Position numbers and translations under genes: made by a program
Shown here: positions 35,785-45,408 of the stretch, in pieces
How the letters are laid out: every line of letters starts with the position of its first letter
Position numbering within the stretch: the first letter of the stretch is position 1
Notes under the pieces: model-generated
Seen by the model: the letters and a program-made list of their open reading frames with translations, nothing else
Told to the model about the DNA's origin: nothing
Database searches by the model: none
Source: Limnohabitans sp.
GTDB taxonomy: Bacteria; Bacteroidota; Bacteroidia; Flavobacteriales; Flavobacteriaceae
DNA length: 64,000 nt
Direction: 5' to 3'
Assembly: GCA_030053945.1 (NCBI GenBank)
Contig: JASGCW010000002.1
Location: forward strand, 62,001 to 126,000

Positions 35785-35925
35785 AGCTTAAAATCAGGTG
35801 ATTATTCAACTCTATTGAAAAAATCACATTGCTTTAAAAACTTACTAATCAATATATAACAATTATTAGACAAACCCTAACTAAGTGAATAGTTACAAAA
35901 AATAAATTCGATTGATTTTTATCGG

Positions 35926-36915
35926 TTAAGAAATTAATTTAACCACATCTTTAGCAAAATAACTTGCAATCATATCTGCACCAGCTCTTTTTATAGCTGT
36001 AACCTGTTCCATCATTACCGCATCGTGATCTAACCAACCTCTTTCTGAAGCCGCTTTAATCATAGCATATTCCCCAGATACCTGATAAACAGCTACTGGC
36101 ACTTCGCTCATATTTTTTACTTCGCGAACAATATCAAGATAGGCAATACCAGGTTTTACCATTACTATATCAGCTCCTTCTTCGATGTCCATTCTGGTTT
36201 CACGAATAGCTTCAATACGGTTGTGGTAGTCCATTTGATATGTTTTTTTGTCTTTCGGAATTTCTTGCATATCAACAGGTGCGCTATCTAATGCATCACG
36301 AAATGGGCCATAATGCGCAGATGCATATTTAGCAGAATAGGCTAAAATTCCTGTGTTGATAAAACTATTTTCTTCTAAAGCCTCACGGATAGTTAAAATA
36401 CGTCCATCCATCATATCGCTAGGTGCGACAATATCAGCTCCAGCTTGAGCATGAGAAACAGCCATTTCGGCCAGTACATCTGCGGTTTCATCATTTAGAA
36501 TCATTCCGTTGCCTATAATTCCGTCGTGACCAAAAGAAGAATATGGGTCTAAGGCTACATCTGTCATCACAATCATTTGTGGGCAAGCATTTTTTACTGT
36601 TTTTATCGCACGTTGCATTAATCCGTTGGGATTTAAGGCTTCAGTTCCTTTGTTGTCTTTTAAATTATCGGGAACTTTAACAAAAAGTAAAACTGATTTT
36701 AATCCTAATTTCCATAATTCTTTTACTTCTTGTTCTAGTAAATCTAAACTTAATCGGTAGTAATTAGGCATTGAAGCAATTTCTTCTTTTATATTTTTGC
36801 CTTCAACTACAAATAAAGGAACTATAAAATCACTTGGTGACATAATTGTTTCACGAACTAAGGAACGAATAGCTTCATTAGTTCTTAATCTTCTATTTCT
36901 GCGTAATGGGAACAT
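35926..36915 (-). CDS. hemB: Delta-aminolevulinic acid dehydratase (porphobilinogen synthase)
   Basis: Condenses two 5-aminolevulinate molecules into porphobilinogen, the second step of the haem pathway after ALA formation. Two active-site lysines are visible in ILAYSAKYAS and in MVKPGIAYLDI. The metal region reads DVALDPYSSFGHDG, without the cysteines of the zinc enzymes, so this is a magnesium-type enzyme. At 329 residues the length is normal. It is the last hem gene on the minus strand, separated from the others by 282 bases, so it may have its own promoter. Confidence 0.95.
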   Translation of the reverse strand: MFPLRRNRRLRTNEAIRSLVRETIMSPSDFIVPLFVVEGKNIKEEIASMPNYYRLSLDLLEQEVKELWKLGLKSVLLFVKVPDNLKDNKGTEALNPNGLMQRAIKTVKNACPQMIVMTDVALDPYSSFGHDGIIGNGMILNDETADVLAEMAVSHAQAGADIVAPSDMMDGRILTIREALEENSFINTGILAYSAKYASAHYGPFRDALDSAPVDMQEIPKDKKTYQMDYHNRIEAIRETRMDIEEGADIVMVKPGIAYLDIVREVKNMSEVPVAVYQVSGEYAMIKAASERGWLDHDAVMMEQVTAIKRAGADMIASYFAKDVVKLIS

Positions 36916-37197
36916 ATTTTATTTTGTGACTATTGAGTTTTTCTTTATGACTTAAAAATGTAGTAAATATCAAATAACAATACCCAAAAAACAAATAAAT
37001 TTAAAAGAATAAACAAAAAATTCTAAACGGAGTAAATACCAAATAATTTAATACCTAAGCTTCGGGATTGACTTTTTGAATCAATAAAAAATTGGGATTT
37101 ATTTAGCTTCGTTCAGTTCGGCTTCGCCTTGAGTTTGCTTTGTTATTTGTGTTTTGTTATTTCATTTTTTATCTAACTAGCTGAATAAGTGCTATTT
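36916..37197. other. 282-base spacer between hemB and the DUF4421-like gene
   Basis: No gene is seen. The part near 37100-37135 holds the word GCTTCGTTCAGTTCGGCTTCG, shared in altered form with the spacer at about 25247. The region nearest hemB should contain its promoter, but no TTG/TAnnTTTG pair stands out. Confidence 0.45.
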
Positions 37198-38238
37198 TTA
37201 AAGACCGTATTTTTTTTCTAATTTTTCGAAGAATTTTTTGATTGGTTTTACTTCGCCAAAGCGATAACCAACGTAAATACCTATATTAAAATTAGTACTT
37301 AATACTTCCGTTTTTAGGGCATCATCATATTGAAAGTTTTTGTAATTCGCTTTCAATCCAGAAAACAAATCCTTATGATTGTAACCTAAAGAAAAATTAA
37401 AGTCAAAATTATAGTTAAAAGTAACAGGATTATTTGATTTTATTTCAGAATTATCTTGATAATTAAAATAATAATTTGTTGAACTGTTCATTCCAATTCC
37501 TGGATGAATTCCAAAAGTTGAGAACCATTTTTTATCAATAACTAAGTTATACATATAACCTGCTTGAATTAGTATATCCCAAGATTTGATACTTTGTAAT
37601 GAAATTTCAGAATCGTTGGGGTTATTAGTAAATACATTGTTTAAGTAATAAGAAAGCGATGGTATAAAACTTCCAGCACTTCTTATTTGGCGTTCAGTTT
37701 GGGATTCATATGCGCGGTATGAGAAATTTGGATTTAGAATAAAGAATGTTTTACCTCCAAAAGTATTAATTTGTAAATCATTAAATACCGCTATAGATGT
37801 TAGATTGTTTGGATTTTGTAATGTAAAGCCAGTAATTTTTTTAAAAATAACCTCTTGTCTCCATCTATCAGAATAAAAGAATTTAAAACTTAAATCAAGC
37901 GTTCTTGTATCAGCAGTTTTATTTTCTGATTCGGAAGTGAAATCTGGAGAGTAAGAATATGTTAGGCCTAAAAACTTGTAATCAAATGAGAATCTAAGTT
38001 TTAAATCTTCGTTTGGTGAAAAAATACTTTGAACATCATCAGAAATATTTAATTTAGGGATATAGAAATTAGCGACATCAGAATTTATATCGACTTTGAA
38101 TATCATTTTGTCAAAATAATTCACACGATAATTAATATCATAATGGTGATTCAAAGCATGATTTATCTCTCCTTCATTTTCTTGTGAAAATAAAGAAACA
38201 GTAAATAAAACAAACACAACTTGAATTATAAAGCGCAT
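37198..38238 (-). CDS. Outer-membrane beta-barrel-like protein, DUF4421 type
   Basis: Exported protein of 346 residues. The ATG at 38238 starts the signal peptide MRFIIQVVFVLFTVSLFSQ; a longer frame to 38259 would overlap hemF. The rest consists of alternating hydrophobic strands rich in Tyr, Phe and Asn (for example FSFDYKFLGLTYSYS and FGIHPGIGMNSSTNYY), ending in a short Lys-rich tail, as expected for an outer-membrane barrel of the DUF4421 group. It follows hemF by 11 bases, so it is part of the haem cluster, which may be coincidental or may mean a role in the envelope under the same control. Confidence 0.72.
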   Translation of the reverse strand: MRFIIQVVFVLFTVSLFSQENEGEINHALNHHYDINYRVNYFDKMIFKVDINSDVANFYIPKLNISDDVQSIFSPNEDLKLRFSFDYKFLGLTYSYSPDFTSESENKTADTRTLDLSFKFFYSDRWRQEVIFKKITGFTLQNPNNLTSIAVFNDLQINTFGGKTFFILNPNFSYRAYESQTERQIRSAGSFIPSLSYYLNNVFTNNPNDSEISLQSIKSWDILIQAGYMYNLVIDKKWFSTFGIHPGIGMNSSTNYYFNYQDNSEIKSNNPVTFNYNFDFNFSLGYNHKDLFSGLKANYKNFQYDDALKTEVLSTNFNIGIYVGYRFGEVKPIKKFFEKLEKKYGL

Positions 38239-38249
38239 GGGCTGCAAAT

Positions 38250-39173
38250 TTATAACCAATCTTTAGGATTTTCTAATACTTTAACTAATTTTTGTTCTTC
38301 ACTGCCTTCTTCTGGATGATAATCATACACCCATTGAACGTGTGGAGGTAAACTCATCAATATAGATTCTATTCTACCGTTTGTTTTTAAACCAAAAATC
38401 GTGCCTTTATCATGTACTAAGTTAAATTCGACATAACGACCTCGACGAATCTCTTGCCAAGTGCGATTAGCTGCTTTATATGGTAAATCTTTTCTTCTTT
38501 GAACAATTGGAAGATATGCTTCTAAGAAACTATTACCCACTTCTGTAACGAAGTTATACCAATCTTCCATTTTTATGGTTTCAGTTTCCTTCAAGTAATC
38601 GAAAAACAATCCTCCTACGCCACGGGCTTCGTTACGGTGTGCATTCCAGAAATATTCATCACATTTCTTTTTATAATTAGGATAAAATTCAAGATTATGT
38701 TTGTCACAAGCTGTTTTACAAGTTTGATGAAAATGAATTGCGTCCTCTTCAAATAAATAATAAGGTGTCAGGTCTTGACCTCCGCCAAACCATTGGTTGA
38801 TAATTTTCCTTTCACCTGCCATAAGCGGAGTCGAAGGGTCATACATTTCAAAATAACGCCAATTTGCGTGAACTGTAGGTACCATTGGGTTTTTAGGGTG
38901 AATTACTAAACTCAATCCACAAGCAAAAAAATCTGCTTCGCCTACGCCAAACATTTTCTGCATAGTATCTGGTAGTTTGCCGTGAACAGCAGAAATGTTT
39001 ACACCGCCTTTTTCAAAAACTTGACCATTTTCAATTACTCGGGTGCGACCACCTCCACCTTCGGGTCTATCCCATAAATCTTCACGAAATTTTGCAACTC
39101 CGTCTAAATCTTCTATCCCTTTACAAATTTGATCTTGGAGCGTTTGAATATATGTATAAAATTTATTCTTCAT
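38250..39173 (-). CDS. hemF: Oxygen-dependent coproporphyrinogen III oxidase
   Basis: Aerobic enzyme that decarboxylates coproporphyrinogen III to protoporphyrinogen IX. Recognisable segments include GGGGRTRVIENGQVFEKGGV, WFGGGQDLTPYYLFEEDA with ligands for the dimer core, NEARGVGGLFFDYL and EIRRGRYVEFNLVHDKGT. Its 307 residues are typical. The start overlaps the end of the DUF3575-like gene by 11 bases. Oxygen dependence fits an aerobic flavobacterium; an anaerobic hemN copy, if any, lies elsewhere. Confidence 0.95.
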   Translation of the reverse strand: MKNKFYTYIQTLQDQICKGIEDLDGVAKFREDLWDRPEGGGGRTRVIENGQVFEKGGVNISAVHGKLPDTMQKMFGVGEADFFACGLSLVIHPKNPMVPTVHANWRYFEMYDPSTPLMAGERKIINQWFGGGQDLTPYYLFEEDAIHFHQTCKTACDKHNLEFYPNYKKKCDEYFWNAHRNEARGVGGLFFDYLKETETIKMEDWYNFVTEVGNSFLEAYLPIVQRRKDLPYKAANRTWQEIRRGRYVEFNLVHDKGTIFGLKTNGRIESILMSLPPHVQWVYDYHPEEGSEEQKLVKVLENPKDWL

Positions 39174-39756
39174 TTTTTTTCTTACCTAGTTTGTAAACCA
39201 CCATTATCCCACCGCGATAAGGCAACCATTCACCACTTTTGTTAAAATTATCAGCAGTTTCATAGCGACTGCCATCACTCAAGCGATAACCTTTGTAAAA
39301 TCCTTCTTGGTGCCCACCACCTAGAAAAGCTTCTAAAGCGAATCTGTCATTAATATGAATTTGATATCCTATAGTGACACCATACATTATACTATATCCT
39401 TTTTGATAAAAATCTGTATTGATGTAGTTCCATTTTTGAAAATTATACGCAGAGCCTCCAATATGCCCGCCTACAAAAAAACCATCCATAGTTTTTTTAG
39501 GGTAATAACGAAATTCTGGAAATACCATATATACTTCAAAAGGTGCTTCATTAAATGATTTCCATAATGAAGCAAATGCATCTATTTGAAAGGATGTTTT
39601 TTTGCCTAGAGCTGTTTCTATTCCTATTTGTGGAAAACCTAAAATAGTGGTTACATTAGCTTTTACGCTTGTTTGAGAGCATACGTTTTGAGCGATTAAA
39701 ACTAGAAATAGCAATTTTATTTTTTGTAGTGGATTATTTTTTATTGTGTAGTTCAT
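39163..39756 (-). CDS. DUF3575-like outer-membrane protein
   Basis: Exported protein of 197 residues with an N-terminal signal segment (KIKLLFLVLIAQNVCSQ). Strands such as VYMVFPEFRYYPKKTMDGFFVGGHIGGSAYN and the ending YRGGIMVVYKLGKKK give an eight-stranded barrel pattern, as in DUF3575 proteins. Unknown function. It overlaps hemF by 11 bases and the acetyltransferase gene by 23, so it is fully embedded in the hem operon. Confidence 0.7.
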   Translation of the reverse strand: MNYTIKNNPLQKIKLLFLVLIAQNVCSQTSVKANVTTILGFPQIGIETALGKKTSFQIDAFASLWKSFNEAPFEVYMVFPEFRYYPKKTMDGFFVGGHIGGSAYNFQKWNYINTDFYQKGYSIMYGVTIGYQIHINDRFALEAFLGGGHQEGFYKGYRLSDGSRYETADNFNKSGEWLPYRGGIMVVYKLGKKKNEE

Positions 39757-40270
39757 ATAATTCCATATTTAAAGGTTGTTGGTTTGTTGGTGTAAATTCA
39801 TTTATTAATGTTTGTTGCCAGATAAAGCCGTTTTTTTCTGCGACTAGACAACTGCCAATATTGGTTTTATGTGCAATTATTTGAAGTGTATTTAAACCTA
39901 ATTCATTAAAAGCAAATTTTATCATTTCTTTAATGGCAAATGTTGTAATTCCTTTCCCTTCAAATTCAGAACCAATACAATACGCTAACTCTCCTTGCTT
40001 TTTATTCCAATTTATTTTTTTGATAATGATTAATCCAGCTATTTTTTGGCTATATCTATCTCGAATTGCAAAAGTAAAATTTGTCTTTTCACTTATTTCT
40101 TTGGTCTTTGTCGAAATATATATTTTTGTTTTCTCCAGAGAATTATTCATTTCTAAAGTAACTGGAAAATAGTAACTTAATCTTTTTTTATTACTTACAA
40201 TAAAATCGTACAACTGGTTTGAATCCGTTGAATTTAAAGAGGTTATAATAAAATTTGTTAAGTTTACCAT
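39734..40270 (-). CDS. GNAT-family N-acetyltransferase (RimJ/RimL type)
   Basis: Protein of 178 residues with the acetyltransferase_3 layout: N-terminal LYDFIVSNKKRLSYYFPVT, a central strand RYSQKIAGLIIIKKINW, and the acetyl-CoA region AYCIGSEFEGKGITTFAIKEM with the GKGI turn. The later IIAHKTNIGSCLVAEKNGF is a clear match to RimJ/L-type enzymes, which acetylate protein N-termini or small amines. It lies nine bases after hemE and overlaps the next gene by 23 bases. Its link to haem synthesis is unknown. Confidence 0.87.
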   Translation of the reverse strand: MVNLTNFIITSLNSTDSNQLYDFIVSNKKRLSYYFPVTLEMNNSLEKTKIYISTKTKEISEKTNFTFAIRDRYSQKIAGLIIIKKINWNKKQGELAYCIGSEFEGKGITTFAIKEMIKFAFNELGLNTLQIIAHKTNIGSCLVAEKNGFIWQQTLINEFTPTNQQPLNMELYELHNKK

Positions 40271-40279
40271 TTTGGCGAA

Positions 40280-41305
40280 TTACTTTTGATATTCTTTCAC
40301 AGCCTCTATAAACGCTTTAGCGTGATCTACAGGAATATTAGGTAAAATTCCGTGTCCTAAATTCACTATATATTTATCTTTTCCAAATTCGTCAATCATT
40401 TCGTGTACCATTTTCTTGATAGTTGGTATAGGTGATAACAAACGAGAAGGATCAAAATTTCCTTGAAGGGTAATATTTCCACCCGTTAAATAACGTGCAT
40501 TTTTAGGTGAACAAGTCCAATCTACTCCTAAAGCAGATGCTTTCGATTTTGACATTTCGTTTAACGCAAACCAACATCCTTTTCCAAAAACAATTACTTC
40601 TGTAATAGGGGCTAAAGCTTCTACAATTTGGTTGATGTACTTCCAAGAGAACTCTGCATAATCTACAGGAGATAACATTCCTCCCCAAGAATCAAAAATT
40701 TGGATGGCATTACAACCACTAGCAACTTTTTCTTTTAAGTATAAAATAGTCGTATCTGTAATTTTTTGTAATAATGTATGCGCCGCTTCGGGTTGTGAAA
40801 AACAAAAACCTTTAGCAGTATCATAACTTTTTGAACCTTTTCCTTCTACAGCATAACAAAAAATAGTCCATGGTGAACCAGCAAACCCTATTAATGGCAC
40901 TTCATCGTTAAGCATTTCTTTAGTTAACTTGATAGCATCCATTACATAACCTAGTGATTCGTTAATTTCTGGAATATACACTTGGTTCACCTGTTCCATA
41001 GAACGAATTGGATTGGGGATAATAGGACCTATATTGTCTTTTAATTCCACATCAATTCCCATAGCTCTAGGTACTACTAGAATGTCTGAAAACAAAATAG
41101 CTGCATCTGGTTTTACAATACGAATAGGTTGCACTGTAATTTCGGCTGCTAATTCTGGGGTTTCGCAACGTGTAAAGAAATCATATTTGTCACGTAATGC
41201 TCGGAATTCTGGTAGATATCTTCCTGCTTGACGCATCATCCAAACCGGTGGACGTTCAACAGTTTCTCCTTTTAAAGCTCTTAAGAATAGGTCGTTCTTT
41301 ATCAT
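40280..41305 (-). CDS. hemE: Uroporphyrinogen decarboxylase
   Basis: Removes four carboxyl groups from uroporphyrinogen III to give coproporphyrinogen III. The signatures [17 protein letters not shown] near the start and [16 protein letters not shown] in the middle are diagnostic, and the catalytic Asp follows in [14 protein letters not shown]. The length of 341 residues is standard. It is separated from hemD by a 47-base spacer containing a small GTGTTCA repeat. Confidence 0.96.
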   Translation of the reverse strand: MIKNDLFLRALKGETVERPPVWMMRQAGRYLPEFRALRDKYDFFTRCETPELAAEITVQPIRIVKPDAAILFSDILVVPRAMGIDVELKDNIGPIIPNPIRSMEQVNQVYIPEINESLGYVMDAIKLTKEMLNDEVPLIGFAGSPWTIFCYAVEGKGSKSYDTAKGFCFSQPEAAHTLLQKITDTTILYLKEKVASGCNAIQIFDSWGGMLSPVDYAEFSWKYINQIVEALAPITEVIVFGKGCWFALNEMSKSKASALGVDWTCSPKNARYLTGGNITLQGNFDPSRLLSPIPTIKKMVHEMIDEFGKDKYIVNLGHGILPNIPVDHAKAFIEAVKEYQK

Positions 41306-41352
41306 AGTGTTCAGTGTTCAGTTTTTAGTCTTCAGTAATCTGAATAACAAAC

Positions 41353-42021
41353 TTAATTTTTATAATAATTAATACATTGAATAATCGTGTTTTCAACTGA
41401 AGGTTGGTTTGCGATTATAATATTTTCTGTTTTATTTTGAAGTGCTTCTGCTGTGGTATTTCCAATGCAAAAACACATTTCATCTGTTATTTTATTTTCT
41501 TTACAATAGCTTTCAACTCCTGAGGGGCTGAAAAATAATATTCCATCAAATTTTGAAGTTATTTTTTGAGGGGTTAGCTCGGTTTTATAAACTTCAATTT
41601 CGTTGAAAGTGATGTTTGCTTCTTTTAGTTTTTCTGGCAACACATCACGGCGTAAATTTCCGCAAAAAAAAGTATAACTCAAATTAGCGTAAACTAATGA
41701 AATTATTTCTGCTAAATCTTCGGCATAACCTGCAAAAGCTTCTACTGTAAATCCATTAGTTTCTAAGAGTGCTTTTGTTTTTATACCAACGCAAAAAACC
41801 TTTTTTTCTTTTAAATTGTTACTGTTTTCGGATGCTAAAATTGCATTAACGGCATTTTGACTAGTGAAGATTAGAGCTCCCCCCAACACTTCCAAAGGCG
41901 GGGAGGTAAAATTCGTAGATATGAAATCAGCTTCTACTACAGAAAAATTAGCATTCAATAAAAATTGCTTCTGATTAGGAAGTAAAACTTTTGTAGATAA
42001 TATGCGAAGGTTTTCTGCCAC
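41353..42021 (-). CDS. hemD: Uroporphyrinogen-III synthase
   Basis: Cyclises hydroxymethylbilane to uroporphyrinogen III with inversion of ring D. The family is poorly conserved; recognisable are the N-terminal ILSTKVLLPNQKQ, the IFTSQNAVNAIL strand-turn, and the second-domain FDGILFFSPSGVESYCKE with CIGNTTAEAL. At 222 residues the length fits. The start codon is GTG, 12 bases after the hemC stop. The position between hemC and hemE supports the call. Confidence 0.87.
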   Translation of the reverse strand: MAENLRILSTKVLLPNQKQFLLNANFSVVEADFISTNFTSPPLEVLGGALIFTSQNAVNAILASENSNNLKEKKVFCVGIKTKALLETNGFTVEAFAGYAEDLAEIISLVYANLSYTFFCGNLRRDVLPEKLKEANITFNEIEVYKTELTPQKITSKFDGILFFSPSGVESYCKENKITDEMCFCIGNTTAEALQNKTENIIIANQPSVENTIIQCINYYKN

Positions 42022-42032
42022 GAATACACGAA

Positions 42033-42959
42033 TTATTTTTTTAATTGCGATTTTATTTCTTTCATTAAATCAACACCACCATTTTCAAGAATTTCTTTGG
42101 CACAATTAAATCCTAATTTTTTCCATTCAGAAATATCAAAAGAACGTTTGATTTCTAGTTTTTGTTTTCCATCAATGGAGAATAACGCTCCATTGAAATC
42201 GATACAATCTGTCTTTTCATTATAGGTTGCCAAAGCTCCGATTGGAGCAGTACAGCCTCCTTCTAATGTTCTTAAAAACTGTCGCTCGATATAAGTACAA
42301 ATTTCGGTTTCTATATGGTTTAACTCAGATAAAGCTTCAAGAGCAAATGTGTCCTCAGCCATAGCAACTACAAGCATTGCGCCTTGTGCTGGCGCAGGAA
42401 TCATCCAATCTAGATTGATAAATGTTTCAGGTTTCAAGTTTAAACGTTCTAATCCAGCCGAAGCAAAAATTGCTCCGCCCCAATCACTTTCTTCAAGCTT
42501 TTGAAGACGTGTATTTACATTTCCGCGTAAATCAACGGTTTTGTGTTGTGGGTATTTATGTAGCCACTGTGCTTGACGACGCAAACTACCAGTCGCTATG
42601 GTTCCTTCAGTTTCTAGAAAATCTATATTTCCCTTGTGAACAAGAATATCAGAAGTATTTGCTCTTTCTAAAACTGCTGCTTGTACAATGCCTTGGGGTA
42701 AAGCTGTTGGCACGTCCTTCATAGAATGCACCGCAATATCTACTTGTCCAGTGAGCATTGCTACATCTAGTGTTTTAGTGAAAATTCCAGTAATTCCTAA
42801 TTCGTATAAAGGTTTGTCAAGTATAATATCGCCTTGAGATTTTACGGCTACAATTTCAGTTTTATAACCTAAATCATTTAGCTTTTTTTCAACGGTATGT
42901 GCTTGCCAAAGGGCTAATTCGCTGTCGCGGGTTCCTATTCTTATTGTTTTTGGTTTCAA
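42033..42959 (-). CDS. hemC: Porphobilinogen deaminase (hydroxymethylbilane synthase)
   Basis: Polymerises four porphobilinogens on a dipyrromethane primer. The signatures RIGTRDSELALWQ at the start, VHSMKDVPT and ATGSLRRQAQWL in the middle, and the primer-carrying C236 in EGGCTAPIGA are all present. Length 308. No ATG is available close to the N-terminus: the frame begins at TTG 42959, inside a small repeat between the two genes, and the residues just after it already match the family. A TTG start is therefore likely. Confidence 0.95.
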   Translation of the reverse strand: MKPKTIRIGTRDSELALWQAHTVEKKLNDLGYKTEIVAVKSQGDIILDKPLYELGITGIFTKTLDVAMLTGQVDIAVHSMKDVPTALPQGIVQAAVLERANTSDILVHKGNIDFLETEGTIATGSLRRQAQWLHKYPQHKTVDLRGNVNTRLQKLEESDWGGAIFASAGLERLNLKPETFINLDWMIPAPAQGAMLVVAMAEDTFALEALSELNHIETEICTYIERQFLRTLEGGCTAPIGALATYNEKTDCIDFNGALFSIDGKQKLEIKRSFDISEWKKLGFNCAKEILENGGVDLMKEIKSQLKK

Positions 42960-42977
42960 GTTTCAAGTTTCAGGTTT
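42954..42977. repeat. Short tandem repeat at the hemA-hemC junction
   Basis: On the plus strand the unit TTTCAAG occurs twice in a row (42954-42967), followed by a variant TTTCAGG. The TTG start of hemC and the stop of hemA both lie in this stretch. A related word is found after hemH at 46430-46450. Confidence 0.75.
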
Positions 42978-44217
42978 AAAGTTGAAAAACACGTTGTATC
43001 CAATCGACGCTTTCATCTACAGAAGTGTTTTCGTCTTTTAAGTGGTTTGCAAAATGATTGGTGATTTTTTGAATGATTTTATTACTAATCATTTCAACTT
43101 GTTCTTCGTCAAAATTTGCAATTTTCTTGCGATGCACCTGCATTTCTTTTTCTTTGATGGCATTTAGTTTTGCCTTCAAAGCGTGAATTGTGGGAGCATA
43201 TTTGCGACCTTTTGTCCAAGTGATAAATTCTTCAATTATTTCTTCGTTGATTGCTTCTGCTTGTGGGATGAATTTTTTTCTATTTTCTAGTGTTTCATCT
43301 GTAATTTGTGACAAATGATCCATATGGACTAAAGTCACCTCCTCAACCTCTTGAACATTTTCATTTACATTTTTTGGAATAGACAAATCTAAAATAAGCA
43401 ACGGTTTTTTTAAATTCAAGATTGCTTTATCAACGGTTGGATTTTGTGCTCCTGTAGCCACAACTAGCACATCTGCTTTTTGTATTTCTACTTGTAAGTC
43501 TGCGTAGTCTTTTACAACTACATCAAGTTTTTTTGCTAATTTTTCTGCTTTATCTTTTGTTCTGTTGATAAGAGTAATTTGATCGTGCTTTGTATGTTTG
43601 ACTAAATTTTCGCACGTATTTCTTCCAATTTTTCCAGTGCCAAATAGTAAAATATTCTTTTCAGAAATATTTGGAACAGTCTTGAAAATATATTGAACTG
43701 ATGCAAAAGAAACTGAAGTTGCTCCCGAAGAAATTTCGGTTTCGTTTTTAACTCGTTTACTTGCCTGAATAACCGAATTTACTAATCGCTCCATATAAGC
43801 ATTAGCCAATTCTTTTTCTTTAGAAAGCATAAAAGCTGTTTTGATTTGAGAAATGATCTCGAAATCACCTAAAATTTGGCTGTCTAAACCAGTGCCTACA
43901 CGAAATAGATGCGTGATAGCTTCTTTGCTTTTATAAACATAAGCAACTTTTTGAAAATCTTCAACTGTTCCTTGGCTATTATCACAAAGCAATTTTATTA
44001 ACTGAAACGGATGTTGTGCAAAACCATAGATTTCGGTTCTGTTACAAGTTGAGGTTACAATCAAACTTTCAATACCTTCTTGTTTAGCCTGAATTAGCAA
44101 AGCGTTTTTTGCTTTTTCATCTAAACTAAATTTACCTCGCATTTCGGCATCCGCTTTTAAATAGCTTAGCCCAATAGCATAGAAGGTGGTGGTTTTCACA
44201 GGGGTATGCTGACTCAT
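42976..44217 (-). CDS. hemA: Glutamyl-tRNA reductase
   Basis: First enzyme of the C5 pathway: reduces glutamyl-tRNA to glutamate-1-semialdehyde with NADPH. The catalytic cysteine is C58 in TSTCNRTEIYG. The NADPH-binding Rossmann segment is ILLFGTGKIGRNTCENL, followed by the helical dimerisation domain. Length 413. It is the promoter-proximal gene of the minus-strand hem run and is divergent from an AraC-type regulator across 236 bases, which is the natural site for control of the pathway. The next enzyme, HemL, is not in this window. Confidence 0.95.
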   Translation of the reverse strand: MSQHTPVKTTTFYAIGLSYLKADAEMRGKFSLDEKAKNALLIQAKQEGIESLIVTSTCNRTEIYGFAQHPFQLIKLLCDNSQGTVEDFQKVAYVYKSKEAITHLFRVGTGLDSQILGDFEIISQIKTAFMLSKEKELANAYMERLVNSVIQASKRVKNETEISSGATSVSFASVQYIFKTVPNISEKNILLFGTGKIGRNTCENLVKHTKHDQITLINRTKDKAEKLAKKLDVVVKDYADLQVEIQKADVLVVATGAQNPTVDKAILNLKKPLLILDLSIPKNVNENVQEVEEVTLVHMDHLSQITDETLENRKKFIPQAEAINEEIIEEFITWTKGRKYAPTIHALKAKLNAIKEKEMQVHRKKIANFDEEQVEMISNKIIQKITNHFANHLKDENTSVDESVDWIQRVFQL

Positions 44218-44242
44218 TAAATCCTATAACATATTAATATAG

Positions 44243-44268
44243 CAAAAGTAATTTAGTTATCTAAACAA
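44243..44268 (-). promoter_or_regulatory. Candidate hemA promoter
   Basis: Read on the minus strand, TTG (44268-44266) and TACTTTTG (44250-44243) resemble the -33/-7 elements of Bacteroidota, but the 15-base spacing is shorter than usual. A start near 44236 would leave a leader of about 19 bases. A second -7-like word, TATTTTTG, lies at 44273-44266. Confidence 0.3.
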
Positions 44269-44453
44269 AAATAACGCTATAAGGACTATTTGTGTCGTTA
44301 TAAGTTATTTTGATAGTGATTAGGTTTTTTTAGCGATATTTATTTTATTTTTGCTTTAAATTCAAGTTATTCTTATTTATATAGAATGATTCTAAATAAA
44401 AAGAGTTGATAATCGGGATTCTGAACTTGAATTAGAATGAAAAAAGTATCGCT

Positions 44454-45320
44454 ATGAGTTCTGCTGAAGAAATAAAAATTGATGATGAGTTTATTTTAAT
44501 TCGTTTTCAAAATGATGCCGATGAAGAAATGAAATACGAGCGTCCAGTAAAAACTGGTCTTATTCAGTTTCATTTTGGACTAAAGGGTAAGGCTAAATTT
44601 ATCTTTAATCAAGGGAATTATACTTTAGATTTAAAGGAAGAAAAATCGCTTCTTTTCTATAATCCAGAGAAAGAGTTGCCATTGCATATCGATATTAGTC
44701 CAAAAACTTGGATTATAACCATTTTGATTTCGATAAAGAAATTTCACGGTTTATTCACTTCTGAAGCAGATCATATTCCTTTTTTAAGTGATCAAAATAG
44801 AGATAAGAAATATTATGGTGAGGAAAATATTTCGCCTTCAATGGCTATTGTTCTGAATCAGATGTTTCACTACAATCTAAATCCGAATATCAAGAATTTG
44901 TATTATAAAGGTAAAGGATATGAATTGTTGAGTCTGTTGTTTAACAAAAGTGTAGATCCAAGTATCGAACAATGTCCATTTTTGATTGATGAGGAAAACG
45001 TTCAAAAAATAAAGAAAGCTAAAGAGATTATTATTGCAAATATGGCGGAACCACCAAGTTTGCAAGGGTTGGCTGATCAAGTGGGATTGAATTTGAAAAA
45101 ACTCAAAATAGGTTTCAAACAAATTTATGGAGATACAGTGTATGGTTTTTTGTTTGATTATAAAATGGAATACGCCCGAAATCTTTTAGATTCGGGTTCC
45201 TATAATGTTAATGAAGCAGGATTAAAAATTGGTTATAGTACTGGCAGTCATTTTATAGCTGCATTTAAAAAGAAATTTGGTACTACGCCTAAAAAATATT
45301 TGTTAGAGAAAAGTAATTAA
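44454..45320 (+). CDS. AraC-family transcriptional regulator
   Basis: Protein of 288 residues with an unassigned N-terminal sensing domain and a C-terminal AraC DNA-binding domain with two helix-turn-helix units: PPSLQGLADQVGLNLKKLKIGFKQIYGDTV, then AGLKIGYSTGSHFIAAFKKKFGTTPKKY. It is divergent from hemA and 88 bases upstream of hemH, so it is well placed to control both haem transcripts. Whether it senses haem, iron or an intermediate cannot be seen; no obvious haem motif (CP) is exposed apart from EQCPFLI near residue 163. Confidence 0.9.
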   Translation: MSSAEEIKIDDEFILIRFQNDADEEMKYERPVKTGLIQFHFGLKGKAKFIFNQGNYTLDLKEEKSLLFYNPEKELPLHIDISPKTWIITILISIKKFHGLFTSEADHIPFLSDQNRDKKYYGEENISPSMAIVLNQMFHYNLNPNIKNLYYKGKGYELLSLLFNKSVDPSIEQCPFLIDEENVQKIKKAKEIIIANMAEPPSLQGLADQVGLNLKKLKIGFKQIYGDTVYGFLFDYKMEYARNLLDSGSYNVNEAGLKIGYSTGSHFIAAFKKKFGTTPKKYLLEKSN

Positions 45321-45408
45321 AAAAATAGATTGAAGGAGTAAAGAATAAAAAGGATGAAAGTTAGTCCTATTGTCTTTGAATCTTTAAATCATTAAGTCAA
45401 TAAGAAAA

